Of a stretch of 64,000 bases of DNA, positions 36,935 through 48,343 are shown piece by piece. Source of the stretch: Pohlia nutans (lineage: Eukaryota; Streptophyta; Bryopsida; Bryales; Mniaceae); the NCBI GenBank assembly GCA_022496805.1, contig CM040099.1, positions 19,886,031 through 19,950,030 of the forward strand. The letters are read 5' to 3'. Under the pieces are notes generated by a model that had not been told where the DNA came from, did no database searches, and worked only from the letters and a program-made list of their open reading frames with translations. The stretch's first letter is position 1. Each line of letters starts with the position of its first letter. Both the position numbers and the translations under genes were made by a program.

Positions 36935-37742
36935 CAGGCATTGATTTAGCTTCATGTAGAATTTTTGAGATTGCTGGACACAGCCGTATATGCTACGGAA
37001 CTAACAGTACCAGCATAATTTGTTAACCCCAGATTGAAGCTCCCTTCCACCTTTGAACAAATGGCCCCAACGTTAAGAACTGCAGACGAAACCCATAAGG
37101 TTTGCTGGACTGATATAATCTGCTTATTAAGTAAGCTATTGAAAATTCTAGCGCACAAGCAGTGATATGATTTAGGCAGGAGGGAGGGACTGATCTACCC
37201 GTCAACTCTGTGATCAGACTGGTGTAAACCAGTAAATGGTGTAGATGAAGTTCTGTGCCTCATGAGCCTACTGAAAATTCTTTTTGTTTCTTTGGGTTTT
37301 CTACTCAACACTTTTGAAATCAGCTCCTCACAACCCATCACCAATTCTAGGATGATTCCAGGTATTATCATAGAATCAAAGCACAAATATTTAGGAAATC
37401 GTTTTATTCAAAAGAATTCTATTTTGTATGTTCAAAAAGAGAAGTTTACAAAATAGAGTTATGCGTAAAGTCCCCTTAAATTTGAAGAATTTGCAGAGAA
37501 TATTGCTTTATTGTACTATTATTTGTTCACTTCAAGTACCTAAAAGGTGTGAAAGATCTTGGTGGTTTATCATTATTAGGTGTGTAAGAGGTGTGTAAGA
37601 GGTGTGTAAGAGCTTGGTGGTCTTCAAAAGTTTTTTAGCTCCTTTCTTGATTTGTTGGAATGATATTATTTGCTCATATACTAAGCTATTGAGAAATGAC
37701 GTGTACAGGCAATGATATGATTTTGGCATGACGGGGAGGCTT

Positions 37743-37868
37743 ACTAGATAGATAGAAAGATAGATAGAAACTCCAGTCCCTTTATAGCAAGGGGCCGGCA
37801 TGAATGAAGTGTTCGTTCGTAATGTCAATGACCCGATGTCCACCGGACAAGGGGAAATTGGGATGAGG
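37743..37868 (-). mobile_element. SINE fragment, reverse orientation
   Basis: AGATAGATAGAAAGATAGAT tail, then AACTCCAGTCCCTTTATAGC, GGGGCCGGC and CCACCGGACAAGGGG: the reverse complement of the SINE 3' half. The tRNA head is missing. Confidence 0.78.
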
Positions 37869-38229
37869 CTTACTATCTTACATTTCAACTATCCGACCAG
37901 GCTGACGTAATCAGTTTGGGGGCAACATGGAATTCTATGCCTCATGAGCCTACAGAAGATTCTTTTTGCTTCTTTGGGTTTTCTTCTCGTAACATTCTTG
38001 AAATCAGCTCTCCACATCGGCAACCCATCTCACCAATTCTAGGATGATTCAAGGCACCGTCAAAAATGCAATAATAGAATGAGAAGCCCAAATCTTTAAG
38101 AAATTATTTTTTTCCAAAAGAATTTTATTTTGTATTTTGTATAGAAAAAAGAGAAGCTCACATAATATTTTAGAATTTGGCATTTGTTGAAAAGAAATTT
38201 TCTAAAAATATTAATTATTTGGCGACCCC

Positions 38230-38840
38230 AACGGTCAAGTACGAAAAAACGAGACCTTAAAAATGAGTTTCCAAAATAAATATAATCAAATACCATAGTA
38301 CCATAGCAAGCTTGTCCAAAAATAATTCTAAAAATAAAAAACGTAAAAATTAGAAAATTCTGAAGAAAGAAGAACGTAAATAGAATAAATTTGTTTTTGC
38401 AATATTTTGTTATTTCTAAGCTATTTAAGGTCATTTTTACTGACTCTTTGCTAAAAACAAAAATTGAGAAATTCAGTTTTTGTGAGGCTAACCTTATTTT
38501 TTCAAAAAAATAAATTCGTTCGCCAGGTGGCAAACCTGCCATGGTGTTACGGTAATGGAAACCATACCATCTTGTAGTGCATGTAATTCCAATTTTATTA
38601 CAATCTTCTCTAATTTGTTTGTGTTGATTTTGGATTTTTAATTGAATTTCAAGAGAAAACCTTGTAAAATCAATTAAATAATATTAATATAAAAATATAT
38701 GTTGAATCCAATTGTACAAAGGTGATCTTCACATTGACATTTATAACTTTGTTTTTTTTACATCAACATCATTTTTTTTCATTAAACATTTTATAACAAA
38801 TCTATGAAAATAGTGTTGAATCGGGACGTTAAAGGGTTAA
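38230..38840. mobile_element. family M element (partial), TTAA right end
   Basis: 38540-38840 matches 19210-19497 (ATGGAAACCATACCATCTNG, TTTTTAATTGAATTTCAAGA), ending GGGACGTTAAAGGG + TTAA. The left part is diverged. The right TTAA is shared with the next element. Confidence 0.6.
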
Positions 38841-39637
38841 CCCCTAAATGCCGTCCAAACCAAAAATTGGTTGATGAATGGAATTGACTATTCAATTCCA
38901 AGTGCTACGTGGATGATTTCCATCCAATTCTTTTTGTGTGGAACTTTGTTTGGTCATGTCACCCTTTCAAGTTAAATTCAGATCATTCAAGCTATTTTTT
39001 AAATTTACATGGGGTCTTGATTACAAAACAGTTGTAAAAATGGTTCATCGTGTAGTGTGTTTTGGTTTTTTTTTTGTTCTACTTGAACTAAATTTAGGCC
39101 ATGAAAATAAGTTCAATTGCATTTGAGCTTAAGCCCTAAACGTTCTCACCCTTTTTAGATTTGGCAGTTTCCTAAAGATGCAGTATAAAATGCAACTAAG
39201 AGGTATATTTTCAACTTGATGAATGAATAAAAGTTGTACATTATGTATCTTAAAATTTAACACTCTTTTGTAATATGATTACGAATAAGATATTGACAAT
39301 CTAATAATAAAATTTGTTGTGATAAGTTGAAATGTAATACTCTTAGTATAGTGGTTTTTGGAGATTTTTTGGTTGCTTAATTTTAGTACTTGACTTTTTG
39401 AAGAGCACTTTTAGACTAAAATCTTTGAAATTTTGGGTGGAACACTACAACATGAAACAAGGCATAAAAATTCCACAAACCATCCTTTTTCTAATTGGAT
39501 CACACATGCACAGAGCTAACTTCCCATTAAAGTTTCAATAAAAAATCCACACTGCAAAAAGTGCATAATGGATGAGAAAACGGAATTCAAATCCGTACAT
39601 CATTCAGAATATGCATGGTTGGGCATTTAGGGGTTAC
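38837..39637. mobile_element. TTAA-flanked (piggyBac-like) element, about 0.8 kb
   Basis: Left TTAA + CCCCTAAATGCCGTCC; right GGGCATTTAGGGG + TTAC (one change). The interior is AT-rich with no transposase. It abuts the family M element head to tail at a shared TTAA. Confidence 0.6.
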
Positions 39638-40439
39638 CTAACAAAATGAAACTTGCCAAGCCTAGTTTTTACTCCACTTTGAATGTTTGAAAAACTTTTA
39701 AAATTGAGTATTTTATTGTAATTACAAGTTCGGTGAGTATTACCAAGGTGTAGCAAACAAAATTTAAATTTAGATACACGGATGATTTGCATTATCTGAA
39801 CTTTTCTCCATTGTAATTTATACCTTTGGTAAAAAGAATGAAATTTTTTTAGTACATTTAGTAATTGATATGAATTTTCTTTCAAATCACCTCAAAAAAT
39901 CATAGTAATTTCAAAATTTCACCAAAATTCATGAAAATTTCATGATTTGTAGTAGACACATGACCTCATTTACTAAAAATATAAAGTTGAATTCTTATCT
40001 TATTTATAGTGCCAAAATTGAGTGTGACACATAAAGCATGATTCCATGGTCATAGGCCGGACCTTTAGGGGTAGCTGACCATGCACATACAAGTTTGCTG
40101 CTCTCACTCATTCATAGTTTCATACCATTTTTGAGGACTCTCAGCACCCTTGGAACTGTTCAAGAAAAGAACGCAGAATATTTTGCATATTGACAGTCAC
40201 CGTCAAGGCACATTCTCAATTGTTTAAGATTTTCTGAGCTTCATGAACCACGTTCACCTAGAATGATTGAAATGCTTTAATTTTCACTTTGATTCCAATA
40301 GTGAAGAAGGGTGCACAGTTCTAGAACGATAGGGCATGCACAACTCTTTGCAACCTAAACAACCATGCACCAAATTTCAATGCACACCCAACCAAATGTA
40401 CACTATACTCATACCATTCAGTAACCTTTGTGAGTGCTA

Positions 40440-40620
40440 CATCCCCCCAATCAGTAGCTATGGGGGCATGTGGCATTAAGCAAGAGCAATCAACCATGGT
40501 GAGTAGTAATCAAAAGTACTCACTCAATCACAATTCAACAATGTGTAATTGTTTATTTGATCCAATAGTCTATTGAATTACAAAACATTGGTCACTCCAT
40601 GTATAAAGGTGGATGAACTA
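40440..40620 (-). repeat. interspersed repeat K, copy 2
   Basis: Reverse complement of 825-1000 (ATCAGTAGCTATGGGGGCAT, AGCAAGAGCAA, GGTCACTCCATGTATAAAGG). Confidence 0.65.
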
Positions 40621-41192
40621 AAAGACAATCTCTTGGAAGGCTACTGAATGTTATGCTATGCTGCATAGCGGCATTGTGGCATTAGTGTCAGGGAAGAATC
40701 GATGTTTTCTACTAAAATTTGTTCAAGGGTTGGCCAAAAACTTGTTCAAGAGAAATAGTGTCCCTTGACACTACATAGCAGTTTGCCTCTTGTCATTCTC
40801 TACAAAGATTATGTGTATAGAAAAATACATTTTTGGTTGTAATTATAGTGCTTAAGAAGATGTGATCCTAATTTCCTGGAGTCTGTAGGAAAATTACGGT
40901 TTGTGACTGCATTCTCCATCCTACCGTCCCTGGGAATCACCGTAATTATGCACTCAAGTTGCAGCAGGGAGGGAATCCGGCTTTACTTTTGCAATCGATG
41001 GCCGGACTCTCTCTCCTGGTGACGTCGCCTGCTGACGAAAAAGGCCTCATGCGAAGATGGTCCGGAACTTCACTCTTGTACTTGAACTTCTGTAAACAAC
41101 TTACCGCATGCTACACACGCTGAAATGTACAGTGGGTAAAGATTCCAAATCTGTGTACAGTTACGGTGCAGTTTTCAAATGTGTAAACAAAA

Positions 41193-41376
41193 CACTAGTA
41201 GCAAACCTGTCGTTTTTCATTCCTCAGTTCGCGGGAACAGTGAATGGTATTGGAATATTATACTTACGTTTCTGTCTTCTTGTGACCAAAACTACTCATC
41301 AGCGCTAACACGCCTGGGGCCGTTACATTACTTTTTCATTTATAGTAAGTGAAAAACGACACATTTCCTTCTAGTG
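41193..41376. mobile_element. CACTA-like MITE (family D) with AAA duplication
   Basis: 184 bp with ends CACTAGTAGCAAACCTGTCG and CGACACATTTCCTTCTAGTG; 3-bp duplication AAA. One of the best preserved copies. Confidence 0.82.
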
Positions 41377-42232
41377 AAAGTTTCAATCTGTCTGGGTATT
41401 TAACACGATTGCACTGTCCAGATTTGATTTCTACGTTCACCTCCTCCATTGCAGTTCCTTGGAATTCTCAACCCCAGTAATCCAACTGGTTTGTGATACA
41501 TGTCCTGAACTTCATCTGTGTCGTTCTATCAATGCAGGAATTACAATTATTGGTAGCTTGTTGGCACCGAGCTAAGAAAATCATAATTGTCTTTGTCTCA
41601 TGCTTTGAGCGTTAATTTTGTTATATGTATCGATTCGGACCTTCAGAAGTGCTAGATAGATTTTTGTATGGGTGAGTGAGTCAGCCTTGAATCTCTGTAG
41701 TCTAAGACTCACACAGGCTCTAGATAGTTTGAGGAATGTTTGAATGCATGTGATGATAGATTGCAGTTTTCGTTTGAGTCTGGAATTCATGCACTAGTAG
41801 AACATGGTGTCTTTTTCACCACATAAAGCAATGAAAGGGCGCCATAATTGATTAAAATGGGATTGTCAGTTTACTACAACGAGAAGGAGTCGTTTTTCAC
41901 TTGGTAGATGAGTCAAACGGCGTCACTTTGCACTCACTACCCAGGTAGTTAATGGAATGGAATGGAACACTATTAAGTAGACTTGTCGTTTTTCATTCCC
42001 CACTTCAAGGGAACAGTGAACAGTGGCAGAATAAAATGCCTATATTCCTGTCTTTTTGTGACACAACCCATGTGCTTGGGGCGGTTTCATTTCTTTTTCA
42101 TTTATATTAAGTGAAAAACGACACATTTCCTACTAGTGGAAAGAAAGCATGTGTGACTAGAATCTTAGCTAACAGTGTGTGGGTGCAAATAGTCTGTGAG
42201 TGTAGGAACAATAATTTGATTTGCGAGTCTTG

Positions 42233-45116
42233 ATGGCGATGAATGAAGTGATAGTGCAAGAGGGGTACGACAAGGAGGATCCGCTGCGCACTTTGAAAGT
42301 GGTGAGCAAGCCCATCCCCAGCCCCGCAGCCGGGCAGGTGGTGATGCATGTCACCCTGCGCCCCATCAATCCCACCGACTTCATCACCCTTCGCCTCGGC
42401 GGCATCGCCCATGGTGGCACTTGTGGAGCTGAAGGTGTGGGCCTTGTCCATGAGGTACATCCCTGTGCCATGATGGGTCTTACTAAACTTTTTAAAAAGT
42501 GGTTCATTTTGACACTTTGTGATCCTCAACTGGGTATTTAAAATGTACAGTCGGGTACAACATGCTTATAATTTTTTTTCGTAAGCATTGAAAGTAGGTA
42601 GATCCTATATCAAGCAGCTGCATTGATTATGAAGATTGCAAATCTGGTAAGAAAAAATTCCTACTATTAGAGGATAAGAGTAGGAATGTCCCTTTCAATT
42701 TGTAGGTCCATGGGTGCCATATTGAGCACATTACAATTTAGGGAAGGATTTCTCTTTTTATGAGGGAGAAGTAAAAAATCTGTAAGCAACTTGTACCCGA
42801 CTGTACATAAGGTCAACCACTCATATGACTATTTGTACCACTTTGTGGTCATTAAAGTCTGGTTGTTTAAAGTGCCTATAAGGTTAACCACGGTCCATAT
42901 AACTATTTGTGCCACTCTGTGGTCCTCAATTCAGCCTTTAAAATGCACATATTAAGAATGAAATTGGTTGGTAGGTCCGTGGATTCTTGTCTCCATTTTC
43001 TAGAGGATTCCATTGAACTATGAAATAATTATGTATTATTTGGGTACAGTGTGAAAAAGTTGAAGTTTGAAATAACAGGATGACTAGGTTCTCAATCCTA
43101 AGTTGTCTACGCTAACCTTGAACCATGAACGTTGCACCTTTAATCATGATAAAATTCAGAAGTATCTCATTTCTAAAAGTCACATATTTGGATGACATTT
43201 GCATTATAAATGGGTGACTTTTTCAACCCACGGGAAAGGGACCCCGTGATGTATATAAATTACTTAATATGGGTCCATTACACTCACTAGTAAAAGGGTG
43301 GCGTTGCCGAGGAAGATGCCCAGTCAAGTAGTGCCCAATTCCACGCATGCACACTAATTTTGCCTGGGCATGTCCCTAGTCAGCACCACCTTTTCTACTA
43401 GTGACTTCACTGTATGTCATGTAGACGACTTTGCACTACAAGGAGAAGGTGTCGCTTTTCACTCCTTTTGTGAGTCAAATGGCGCCACTGCGCACTCACC
43501 ATTTTCTTGGTTGAACTTGGTGAGTGCGATTCGTCACGTAGGACAAGTGAAAAGCAATAATGAACAATATCCTCCAAAGTGAGAAAGGACAACGTCTCTG
43601 CTTGAATGCAGTATTGTCTAACCCACATCTCAAACATCATTTGTGACATTTTCACATGCCATGCCATTATGAATTTGCAACATTTTTGGGGCGTGTGCAG
43701 GTTGGCGAGGGTGTGACGAAGGTCCACAAGGGGCAGCGAGTGATACCTTTCACAGCGCACTGGAGCCTGACCGGCAAGGGATCCTTTCAGAAATACGTTT
43801 GCCTTGATGAGGACTTTGTGTGGCCCGTGCCCGAATATTTGTCCGACGAGGTGGCGGCGCAAAGCGTGATCAACCCGTGGTCCTCGTACTCCATGTTGAA
43901 GGACCTGCAAGTGCCCAAAGGCGAGTACATGATTCAGACGGCAGCCGGGTCGTCCCTAGGCAAGCAAGTGATCTCGTTGGCTCAGCATTGGGGCATCAAG
44001 ACCATCAACGTGGTGCGCCGCCCCGAGCAGAAAGCCGAGTTGAAGGCATTGGGTGCCGACGAGGTGAGTCATTCATTGCAACAATCACTTGTACTATTTT
44101 CTACTCCCTCTGTCCAGAAATAACTGTCCTGTTTTTGGCGGAAAAAAAACCGACTCGATACTTTAAAAAATGGTTTATCTTTAAGGGTAGTATATAATTT
44201 TTGTGTCACTCTCATTGTCCGCCTCTTTTGAGGTGGACAAAGCTCTCGTTTGAAGTATAAAACATAGGAAAAATACTAAGAAAAATGCCAAAAAGTAAGA
44301 CAATCATTTCTGGACATAGGGAGTATCACCTCATTACTACTAAGAACTAGTTCTCCAATCTATGACCTATGTTCTTCACAAATAAAGTTGTAACCATCTT
44401 GGGGGAGTCACTTCCAAAAAATCACAAACGGCATGCAAAAAAATATAGGGTGCAAAAAAAACTTTGAAGGTAATTTTTATAAATGAATTACATTAATACA
44501 TGATACTCAAAATTGATAACAAGAACTAAAATGAGAATTTCTTTTAAAATACTAATTATAACAATAATCATTTTATTTTTGAGGGTACCTATAAATACTC
44601 TGTTATCGCAAGTGGTACCTAAAAAAATACACGGAGTGACTTCCCCGAAGTAACCATAGTATTGAGGCCCATAACAATGACTTGGCATTGACCTAGGTCA
44701 TTTGCTCGGCCGAGGAGGACATCGTAGCGAGGGTGAAGGAGATCACGGGAGGAAAGGGAGCATGGGGCGCATTGGACATGGTGTGCGGCACCATGACGAA
44801 GACGTTGGCAGCGAGTGTGCGGACCGATGGAGTAGTGTTCCTCACCGGCGTGCTCGAGAGCTACGATGCTGTCATCAATGCCGTGGACGTCATGTTTCGC
44901 CGTGTGGGTTTGAAAGGCTGGGTCCTCTATTCCAAGATTATGGAACACCCTGACCGATGCCAGGCCATCGCACCCATGGTGGCGCCCCTTGTGAGGGATG
45001 GCATTATCCCGGTTGCCAAAGTGGCGAAGATCTACGACTTGGCAGATTTCAAGGCGGCCATGGCCAAGGCTGAAGAACCCGGCCTCGTTGGCAAGGTTTT
45101 TCTTAGGAGTCTATAA
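42233..45116 (+). CDS. zinc-less MDR reductase (MECR / quinone oxidoreductase-like)
   Basis: Three phase-0 exons: 42233-42454, 43701-44063, 44697-45116 (TAA); 334 aa. The N-terminal GroES-like half has LRPINPTDFITLRLGG and CGAEGVGLVHEVGEGV. The Rossmann half has TAAGSSLGKQVISLAQ (~154-169), NVVRRPEQKAELKALGADEV and a conserved YSKIMEHPDRC stretch. There are no Cys/His sets for catalytic or structural zinc, as in the enoyl-reductase / quinone-oxidoreductase branch of the medium-chain dehydrogenase superfamily. These reduce enoyl or quinone C=C bonds with NADPH; the MECR branch works in mitochondrial fatty-acid synthesis. The closest look is MECR-like, but substrate and compartment are inferred, and I see no clear targeting peptide. 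Start: the first ATG of the frame (42233); a second ATG lies two codons on. Intron 2 contains a Stowaway MITE. Exons are clearly GC-richer than the surrounding DNA. The frame is intact. Confidence 0.9.
43435..43607. mobile_element. CACTA-like MITE (family L) in MDR intron 1
   Basis: Starts CACTACAAGGAGAAGGTGTC and follows the 35173 copy (GAACTTGGTGAGTGCGATTCGTC, AACAATGAACAA). It lies within about 260 bp of exon 2. Confidence 0.65.
44104..44333. mobile_element. Stowaway-type MITE in MDR intron 2
   Basis: 230 bp with ends CTCCCTCTGTCCAGAAATAA and CATTTCTGGACATAGGGAG; TA duplication at both edges (44102-44103, 44334-44335). This TIR is the plant Stowaway (Tc1/mariner) signature. Confidence 0.9.
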
Positions 45117-45164
45117 TTAAGCAATGTTGGTTGCGTAGAATAAACTCTGCCTTCAAAAAGGGAA

Positions 45165-45335
45165 GGACCATGACATTCAGCAGCCTTCATGTCCACTACC
45201 TTTCCTTCATGCACTCTGCTCATCTCCTTGAGCCTCTACCTGTCCACTTAGCTATTGATGAAGTATTCTTGGATGTGGAATATTCCACACCATCTACTGT
45301 AAAGCCAAAGCAAGGACAATGCATGCTAATGAATG
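45165..45335 (+). repeat. MDR 3' flank, duplicated at 19865
   Basis: Non-coding block that starts about 50 bp after the MDR stop. It has a close copy at 19865-20015. Confidence 0.7.
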
Positions 45336-45529
45336 TTATGACTATTTACATCTTACTCAAATCATGTGAGCGATAACCTGTTGAAATGCTTAAAAACCAG
45401 CCATTATCTATGTTTTGATTCTCAGATCGTAGCAACCACATGACTAGGGTTTTCAAATGATGTCAGTAAGGCTTTTGCCTACCCAACGTTTTGTTTTCAG
45501 GAAAATGTAGATTTACTATGGAAACAAGT

Positions 45530-45705
45530 GGCTAGTTGCGTAGTCTTTGCCTTAGTATTTACCCTATATTTACTTTTACAACTTGTTTATCTATGTAACT
45601 CCTTGAAAATAAAGCGTTTTTGTAATCTCTCCTTTGGTAGGGTAAGTTTATCCATTGTCTCTGCTTTACCAAGGAAAAGACAATAAATATAAATTTACCA
45701 TGGAA
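45530..45705 (-). repeat. interspersed repeat B, reversed copy
   Basis: Reverse complement of 60345-60484, including CAAGTGGCTAGTTGCGTAGT, TTAGTATTTACCCT, AACTCCTTGAAAA and ATTGTCTCTGC. About 30 bp longer in the middle than the other copies. Confidence 0.65.
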
Positions 45706-45999
45706 ATATGCTTTCAAAAAAGTGACCTCTAGATTTGTTGATTTGGGTACTCAAAAGTCCTAAAAACCATGAAAATTGAAAGTGTGACAAATTAGAAAAA
45801 TCTTTTTGTGTAGTAAATGATTTTTTTAATACATAAAAATAAGACTATAATTTAAAGATTAACATCCACCTCCCCTATTAACCTCCAAAGGACCATAAAG
45901 CCCCAATGCGGCTTCTGAAACTAGAAAGAGAGGAAATTCAGGTTCTTAGGTTTTGAATTGAAGGTTGAGCAACAAAAAGACCCTAGCTCTTTTTGAGAG

Positions 46000-46850
46000 T
46001 TGAATCTATAGATACTTTCTAATCGGAGATTTATAAAGTGACTATGCAATTTTTGGTGAATTTTTTTGAGTTTCGAGACAATTTTTTCACCGTAAACAAA
46101 AAATTCTTTAATTTATTTTTTATTCTCATCTTTTTCTTTTCTTTTATCTTTTCTTAATCTTGTTTCTTTTATCTTATTTCTTTCTTGTCTTCTTTCTTGT
46201 CTTCTTCTTTTCCTTCAATTTTTTCTTCATTCCTCTTGTGGCAGAAGAAAAACATTAGAAGAGAAATGAGCCCTCCAAGAGGCTTTTTCGATGTTCGGGC
46301 CAAAATCTAATTTTTTATTGGAATTATTTTTTAAATGAAAATACTTTTAAAAATAAAATGTTAATAAAATAAAATAAAAAATATTATTTAAATTTTTTAG
46401 AAAATGTTTAAAAAAATTTCAAAGATTATTTGAACAATTTTTAATATTAAAAATATATTAAAAAATATATTAAAAAATATATTAAAAAATTTTAAAATTT
46501 TAAAAAAAAACTTTTAATATTTAATATCCAATCTGAAATGTCAAACTCATGCCACATCAGATTTCATTTTTTTAATATTTTTATATTAATTAAATATTTT
46601 TAAAAAAATTCAAAAAGTTAAAATAAAAATAAAAACTCGAGGCCTCTTAGAGGGCTCAAATTTCTTGTAATGAGAAGAAGACAAGAAGGAAAAGAAAATG
46701 AAAACACGAAAGAAGACAAGAAAGAAATAAGACAAAAGAAACAAAATAAAGAAAAGATAAAAATTAAAAATTAAATTAAATTAAATTAAAAGTGAAGATA
46801 GCAATAAAAAATAAATTAAATAAATGTTTGTTTAGGATTTGTAAAAAGAC
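46000..46850. repeat. long imperfect foldback (inverted repeat) element
   Basis: The left arm (about 46105-46300) is pyrimidine-rich (TCTTTCTTGTCTTCTTTCTT, TTTTATCTTATTTC). It pairs with a purine-rich right arm (about 46640-46800: GAAGACAAGAAAGAAATAAG). GAGCCCTCCAAGAGGC pairs with GCCTCTTAGAGGGCTC at the inner edge. The loop is A/T homopolymer-rich. No TIR edges could be fixed. Confidence 0.6.
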
Positions 46851-47127
46851 AAAATCCTTGTCTTTTAGAAAACTTTTTACGAAAAAAATTTAAGCAAGAT
46901 TTGCTCATGAAATGAATGCACTAGGCCAAGTGCATAAATAGCAAATTACGTGTTCATACCAGGTGGCTCTTGATTGACCAACATTGTGTTGCCTTTTGGG
47001 AAACTTGCTTTTAGAATCAACCATCCCCATCCACCACCTTCTCTAAACCTCCAACGCTTTCATCAATGCAAAAATCAAACAAATACCCAACATTCAGTGC
47101 ATTGTTACTTTTACTGTGTTACTGTTA

Positions 47128-47272
47128 CTACAGTGTCCATTCCCGGGAGGGAAAAGTAGTTTTGTTCCAATGACCCTCTGTTCGGTGGGCATTGAGTCAT
47201 TGACATTACGAACGGACACTTCATTCACGCCCGCCTTTGAAAGAGGACCGGAGTTTCTATCTATCTATCTAC
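47128..47272 (+). mobile_element. SINE, 5'-truncated copy
   Basis: Matches the 3' 145 bp of the SINE at 29556: AGTGTCCATTCCCGGGAGGG, GTTCGGTGGGCATTGAGTCA, GACATTACGAACGGACACTT and the tail TCTATCTATCTATCT. Loss of the 5' end is typical of incomplete reverse transcription. Confidence 0.82.
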
Positions 47273-47629
47273 AAAAATCATTAGAGGTAGGGTAGAGTAA
47301 GAGCTTTTTGCAACAAGCTTCGGAGCAAGGACTTGCCCTTATTCCTTGAAACGCTTAAATAAGCAAAACCCACAATTTCAATTTGGGTGTAGAATGCAAC
47401 AGATTTGGTGAGAGTCTCACAATTACGGAATGCCAACAAATCCAAACCGTATCACAAAGTCTCCCCTCACAATCTCACACTCTGAATCATGATGCAATTG
47501 CGGCGAAATCCTGTTATTACGGTGTTATTCCAATGCTGGCCTCAGGTCTGTGATTTCCGATTCCACTGTTCCAGTCGTGATTGCATGCTTTTCTGGATTT
47601 TCTAACTTGCTAGTTTCTGATGAAGAAGA

Positions 47630-48235
47630 TCCACATATTTTAGCATAAACCATAAACCCTAAACCGAGAGCTTTGTAACCGAGAGCTTTGTGATTCGACT
47701 TAGGTTTGTCTGGCAGAACACCCACAGGTTTTAGTGTAACCCTAAACCCTAAAATCCTGCAGGGACGAGTGTAGAGCTTTGTAATTCGACTCAACAAAGT
47801 ATGTATCTCATGTTTGTTTGGAAGAACGTCCACGGGTTTTAGCATAACCTTAAACCCTAAACCCTAAAATCCTGCAGGGGCGAGAGTAGAGCTTTGTAAT
47901 CTCATGTTTGTTTGGAAGAACGTCCACGGGTTTTAGCATAAACTTTAAACCCTAAACCCTAAAATCCTGCAGGGACGAGAGTACAGCTTTGTAATCTCAT
48001 GTTTATTTGGAAGATCGTCCACGGGTTTTAGCATAACCTTAAACCCTAAACCCTAAAATCCTGCAGGGACGAGAGTACAGCTTTGTAATCTCATGTTTGT
48101 TTGGAAGATCGTCCACGGGTTTTAGCATAAACCTTAAACCCTAAACCCTGCTGTAATTTGATTCACTTTTGTTTGGAAGAACATCCACATAAACCCTAAT
48201 CCCTAGACCCTGCAGGGATGAGAGGAGAGGTTTGA
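47630..48235 (+). repeat. telo-box tandem repeat, about 95-107-bp unit
   Basis: Units carry CCTGCAGGGACGAGAGTA, CTTTGTAATCTCATGTTTG, TTTGGAAGAACGTCCACGGG, TTTTAGCATAAACC and one or two AAACCCTAA boxes. Clear units start near 47757, 47868, 47963 and 48058, with decayed ones at both edges. The array ends about 110 bp before the METTL25-like start codon; a TTTAGGGTTTAGG box touches that ATG. AAACCCTAA is a known plant promoter element (telo-box). It is not a telomere, since the heptamers do not run on. Confidence 0.85.
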
Positions 48236-48343
48236 ATTCGACTCACCAAAGTCTGTTGATCTTACGTTTGTTGTCGGTGTCGTGCAGTGAGCCTGAATTG
48301 AGGGATCCGAGCAAAGCCCTAAAATTTGATTTTAGGGTTTAGG

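Larger units (their letters stand above)
23200..37960. repeat. higher-order tandem array, 3.1-3.8 kb composite units
   Basis: A ~200-bp module (CATAAGGTTTGCTGGACTGA ... TGCCTCATGAGCCTAC) recurs near 23494, 25472, 26988, 29085, 30788, 31755, 32712, 33898, 37090 and, in part, 37660. Two subtypes alternate: 'a' with GACTTGGGCATGACGG at 23494, 26988, 30788 and 33898; 'b' with AGGCATGACAGAGAGGC at 25472, 29085, 31755 and 32712. The modules are joined by constant blocks: ACCACCAAGGCTAGCTTCAT, TTTAGCTTCATGTAGAATTC, CGCATGCCCGCTCAGGGC, a GTTCCC minisatellite and TTTGTCAAGTGTGTCA runs. The a-to-a spacing (about 3.5, 3.8, 3.1 kb) gives about four higher-order units. No frame longer than about 100 codons is conserved between units, so it looks non-coding. 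MITEs and a SINE have inserted in single units. Confidence 0.8.
39638..42232. other. intergenic, upstream of MDR gene
   Basis: Contains repeat K copy 2 (40440-40620), a CACTA-like MITE (41193-41376) and a decayed one (41968-42138). The GC-richer blocks 40895-41150 and 41380-41560 could be non-coding leader or an unseen transit-peptide exon of the MDR gene, but no supported splice path was found. Confidence 0.45.

Noticed and set aside
23200..37960. CRISPR-like array or LTR retrotransposon
   Set aside because: Repeats are long and unequally spaced with degenerate spacers, and no LTR pair, primer site or reverse-transcriptase frame is visible.
38096..38542. 148-codon - strand frame, Phe/Ile/Lys-rich
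   Set aside because: Composition reflects A/T-rich repeat DNA; no family motif, and it overlaps the family M element.
40998..41130. Short frame MAGLSLLVTSPADEK.. as a transit-peptide exon for the MDR gene
   Set aside because: No donor in the right phase links it to the ATG at 42233; kept only as a possibility in the intergenic entry.
42107..42529. Two long - strand frames opposite MDR exon 1
   Set aside because: Shadow frames of a GC-rich coding exon; one also runs into a CACTA-like MITE.
47630..48235. Interstitial telomere or chromosome end
   Set aside because: CCCTAAA heptamers occur only once or twice per ~100-bp unit, so this is a telo-box-bearing tandem repeat and not a telomeric tract.
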